From assembly GCA_045107085.1 (NCBI GenBank), contig JBGCFT010000301.1, positions 1-6,799 on the forward strand: a stretch of 6,799 bases of DNA, given 5' to 3'. Of the stretch, positions 4,872-6,799 are shown one piece after another. Below the pieces are notes generated by a model. It was not told where the DNA came from, did not search any database, and worked only from the letters and a program-made list of their open reading frames with translations. The DNA is from NORP309 sp045107085. Its GTDB lineage: Bacteria; Pseudomonadota; Gammaproteobacteria; Xanthomonadales; Marinicellaceae. Numbering within the stretch: the first letter of the stretch is position 1; every line of letters begins with the position of its first letter. The position numbers and the translations under genes are program-made.

Positions 4872-5976
4872 AGAGATCTCCTGCTGCCCAATCATCTGAA
4901 CCTGGAGCCATTCTATTATTTCCGCCACTCACACTTGAAAAGTTGCCTGAAGCAACATTATTTCTTCCTCCACTCACACTTGAATAATCGCCCGAAGCTA
5001 TATTATTTTCCCCGCCACAAATACTTGACCATCTACCAGTTGTATTTCTGACACCTCCACTTATACTTGAAAAAATCCCAGTGGCTATATTGCTTAAACC
5101 TCCGCTAACACTGACCAGATCTCCATTAGCTACATTTCGGCTTCCTGCTAAAAATGAACCATAATTATCATAGGAATTACCAAAACCAACAATTAAATTA
5201 TGTGAGCCTCTCCGAACATTGTTTGCCCATATCTCAGAAGCATTTTCACAATCAATTTGATTATCGAATTGAGAATCTGAGCAAAATTCGGGAGCAATAT
5301 CTATTGCTTCATTATAACCAACAGTTAAGTTGCCTAAGCCATTAATTACGTTACCTGTACCTCCACTGCCACTATTAACCTGAACATTGACAGAGGTAAA
5401 CTCTGCAGTGTCATAGTTATTTATAGTGGAGAGTTTTAGAAAACCATCCAACTCTAAAACTGTGTTGTTTTCAACAACCGCTAAATCAGATTGCAATTGT
5501 GAAACTTCTGAGAGTAAACTTGTATTTGAAGTTTGTAAGCCAGTTATTTGTCCTTGTTGATCACTATTTGTGGTTTGTAAATTAGTGATTTGAATTTGTT
5601 GATCACTATTTGTAGTTTGTAGATTAGTGATTTGAGTTTGTTGATTACTATTTTCCGTTTGCAAGTTAGTAATTTGAGTTTGTTGATTAATAAGGGAAGT
5701 TTGTTGGTTATTATTTTCAGTTTGCAGAGTTGCTACTGTCATTTGCAATGATTCGAGCATGCTTTCTAATGCAACCAATCGAGTATTGTTGTCATCAACA
5801 GAAACCTCAATAGCTGAAAAGTTTTCATTAACTTGAGCTGCTACAGCGGGAGAATTAGCTACAAAGTTGTTAGGTATAGTCAAGTCACTAGCAAATGAAA
5901 TTGAGCTAAAAAAAACACTAATCCCAATTAAGTAGATGGTTTTCTGTCGATTCAATAGTGTAAATGTTTTTGTCAT
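4858..5976 (-). CDS. Secreted coiled-coil protein with C-terminal YadA-head-like repeats
   Basis: I start this 372-residue protein at the ATG at 5976, because GGAAAG sits just upstream; a TTG at 5988 lies before that site. A signal peptide (cleavage after SFA at residue 29) is followed by DLTIPNNFVANSPAVAAQVNENF split over about 30-53, a leader I recognise from many gammaproteobacterial surface proteins. Residues about 56-168 form a coiled coil with four 14-residue repeats (about 98-153, QQTQITNLQT type) in which Ile/Leu core positions alternate with Asn/Gln. Residues about 273-359 carry five or six repeats of about 15 residues (SSVSGGRNNVASGNF type), resembling the left-handed beta-roll head of YadA-like adhesins. 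No beta-barrel anchor follows; the protein ends in DDWAAGDLFENF. Cys232, Cys243 and Cys320 are present. Trimerization and an adhesin or fibre role are inference; the substrate is unknown. Confidence 0.85.
   Translation of the reverse strand: MTKTFTLLNRQKTIYLIGISVFFSSISFASDLTIPNNFVANSPAVAAQVNENFSAIEVSVDDNNTRLVALESMLESLQMTVATLQTENNNQQTSLINQQTQITNLQTENSNQQTQITNLQTTNSDQQIQITNLQTTNSDQQGQITGLQTSNTSLLSEVSQLQSDLAVVENNTVLELDGFLKLSTINNYDTAEFTSVNVQVNSGSGGTGNVINGLGNLTVGYNEAIDIAPEFCSDSQFDNQIDCENASEIWANNVRRGSHNLIVGFGNSYDNYGSFLAGSRNVANGDLVSVSGGLSNIATGIFSSISGGVRNTTGRWSSICGGENNIASGDYSSVSGGRNNVASGNFSSVSGGNNRMAPGSDDWAAGDLFENF
4878..4882 (-). promoter_or_regulatory. Strong ribosome binding site that decides the TTG start
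   Basis: AGGAG on the minus strand lies inside the last codons of the coiled-coil protein gene and 6 bases before TTG 4871. It is the best Shine-Dalgarno match in this part of the window. An AAGGAAG further on lies 17 bases before the internal ATG, too far to be optimal. Its position inside the upstream gene suggests coupled translation of the two secreted proteins. Confidence 0.7.
4900..5160 (-). repeat. Degenerate 45-base repeats encoding the beta-roll head
   Basis: Successive units of about 45 bases encode SGG..N.ASG..SS repeats, for example SSISGGVRNTTGRW, SSICGGENNIASGDY and SSVSGGRNNVASGNF. The DNA is recognisably repeated too: on the plus strand CCACTCACACTTGAA recurs at a 45-base spacing near 4925 and 4970. 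One unit is a residue short (14). Such arrays can gain or lose units by recombination. Confidence 0.75.
5518..5685 (-). repeat. Four tandem 42-base repeats encoding the coiled-coil stalk
   Basis: Four consecutive 42-base units encode QQTQITNLQTENSN, QQTQITNLQTTNSD, QQIQITNLQTTNSD and QQGQITGLQTSNTS. Each unit is two heptads: one with Ile and Leu in the core, the other with Asn and Gln. A half unit, QQTSLIN, precedes them. DNA conservation is high between the two central units, which suggests recent duplication and possible length variation between strains. Confidence 0.85.
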
Positions 5977-6007
5977 AAGTCTTTCCAATTAATATATTCT
6001 TAATTTA

Positions 6008-6039
6008 ATTATACGTTCATTCAGAAAATAGGGTGACAA
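6008..6039 (-). promoter_or_regulatory. Candidate promoter of the secreted-protein gene pair
   Basis: A perfect -10 box TATAAT (6013-6008) on the minus strand lies 32 bases before the chosen ATG, giving a leader of about 25 bases. A near-consensus TTGTCA (6039-6034) is upstream, but the spacer would be 20 bases, longer than the usual 16-18; the correctly spaced hexamer TCACCC is poor. The -10 is convincing, the -35 is not, which leaves room for an activator or an alternative sigma factor. Confidence 0.5.
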
Positions 6040-6069
6040 AAAAGATTAAAGTTATTTAATATTTTAATC
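6038..6069 (-). terminator. Weak AT-rich intrinsic terminator for mutS
   Basis: On the minus strand GATTAAA (6069-6063) pairs perfectly with TTTAATC (6050-6044) across a 12-base loop and is followed by six T (6043-6038). The stem has only one G-C pair, so its strength is doubtful. It lies about 45 bases after the mutS stop and its T run abuts the TTGTCA element of the next promoter. Confidence 0.4.
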
Positions 6070-6114
6070 AATCTTTGGTTTTTACTAGGTTTTGATTCAG
6101 ATTGAATTATTTAA

Positions 6115-6799
6115 CTAAAGTTTCTTTAATTTATACAGCAAATCTAATGCTTGTCTTGGAGTTAAATCATCTGGGTTGATTTGTTTTAGCTCTTTTTCAA
6201 CAGCCGAATCTTCAGGCATTTGATCAAAGAAAGAGGTTTGAACAGGGACAGGTTCAATTGTATTTCCTTGTTCTAGAATGGCCAATGTTTTCTTTGCACT
6301 TTGCAGGACTTTACTTGGTATACCAGCCAAAGCTGCGACTTGTAATCCATAAGAGCGTGAGGCTGCTCCTTTCTTGACTGAGTGCAAAAATACAATGGTA
6401 TCATCGTGTTCAACTGCATCTAAATGCACGTTTTCCATGTTGTCAATGTCTTGAGCAAATGCGGTAATTTCAAAATAATGCGTGGCGAACAAGGTAAATG
6501 ATTGGTTAACTTGTGCCAAGTGCAATGCACAGGCTTGAGCCAGTGATAAACCATCATAGGTTGAAGTACCACGACCAATCTCATCCATCAAAACCAAGGA
6601 ATTTTCTGTGGCGTTGTGAAGAATGTTGGCGGTTTCAGTCATTTCAACCATAAAGGTAGATCGGCCTTTTGTTAGGTCATCACCTGCTCCAATTCGAGTG
6701 AAAATCCGGTCTATTTTACCAATTTTTGCCGATTGTGCTGGAACATAACTGCCAATAGAGGCCAATAAGACAATGATGGCATTTTGACGCATATAGGTA
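6115..6799 (-). CDS. mutS: DNA mismatch repair protein MutS, C-terminal part (5' end outside the window)
   Basis: The frame is open to the right edge; the first complete codons read TYMRQ, which follows the Walker A GPNMGGKS(T) of MutS, so most of the protein (normally about 850 residues) lies outside. The visible 227 residues cover the ATPase domain and C-terminus. Numbering from the Met at 6792, they include GAGDDLTKGRSTFMVEM (36-52), Walker B LVLMDEIGRGTSTYDG (66-81), the FATHYFEIT histidine loop (102-110), and GAASRSYGLQVAALAGIP (142-159) before the helix-turn-helix dimer contact. QTSFF (185-189) matches the sliding-clamp binding motif (compare QMSLL in E. coli), and NPDDLTPRQALDLLYKLKKL is the C-terminal tetramerization tail. 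MutS binds mismatches and small loops and starts methyl-directed repair with MutL. It appears to be the last gene of its transcript, followed by a weak terminator. Identity is very secure. Confidence 0.98.
   Translation of the reverse strand, partial: TYMRQNAIIVLLASIGSYVPAQSAKIGKIDRIFTRIGAGDDLTKGRSTFMVEMTETANILHNATENSLVLMDEIGRGTSTYDGLSLAQACALHLAQVNQSFTLFATHYFEITAFAQDIDNMENVHLDAVEHDDTIVFLHSVKKGAASRSYGLQVAALAGIPSKVLQSAKKTLAILEQGNTIEPVPVQTSFFDQMPEDSAVEKELKQINPDDLTPRQALDLLYKLKKL

Noticed and set aside
4858..4930. Programmed frameshift joining the fibre protein to the small secreted protein
   Set aside because: No convincing slippery site is seen, the fibre protein has a natural-looking end, and the downstream gene has its own strong ribosome binding site and signal peptide.
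5977..5988. Starting the fibre protein at TTG 5988
   Set aside because: The GGAAAG ribosome binding site would fall within the coding region; ATG at 5976 gives a standard signal peptide and a sensible spacing.

Overview
The window is AT-rich bacterial DNA with every supported gene on the minus strand, so it reads biologically from right to left. The MutS C-terminus, the ABC exporter with a DesK/DesR-type two-component system, and two secreted proteins with features I associate with free-living Gammaproteobacteria (a VNENF-type N-terminus, a YLNGFE motif) together suggest a low-GC, probably aquatic or marine gammaproteobacterium. A Marinicella-like lineage is a guess, not a result.

Right end (6115-6799): the 3' part of mutS, cut by the window edge a few residues downstream of its Walker A motif. 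A 126-base intergenic region follows, with a weak AT-rich terminator for mutS and a promoter with a perfect TATAAT -10 box.

Middle (4437-5976): two overlapping genes for secreted proteins. The first (372 aa) has a signal peptide, a long Gln/Asn-rich coiled coil built on a 14-residue repeat, and a C-terminal block of 15-residue YadA-head-like repeats, but no membrane anchor. The second (144 aa) most likely starts at a TTG codon inside the end of the first, behind a strong AGGAG; it has its own signal peptide, a small extracellular domain and a Trp-rich tail. A strong hairpin terminator closes the pair.

Left (147-4258): a compact five-part operon. It runs ABC ATPase, ABC-2 permease, a membrane-anchored CIA30-like protein split by an in-frame TAA, a DesK-like sensor kinase and a NarL/DesR-like response regulator. 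Overlaps of 4 and 8 bases and gaps of about 10 bases argue for one transcript. The layout resembles known exporter plus self-regulating two-component modules such as linearmycin resistance LnrJK/LnrLMN in Bacillus. The likely logic is that the kinase senses a membrane disturbance, the regulator activates the operon, and the exporter relieves the stress. The region upstream of the ATPase holds three ATGTCAT elements 22-23 bases apart, one within a perfect inverted repeat, a good candidate for the regulator's operator.

The most interesting points are the operator array, the CIA30-like gene with its in-frame stop, and the stalk-first, head-last secreted protein paired with a small TTG-started partner. 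The left 146 bases hold no gene, only an 18-base perfect palindrome.
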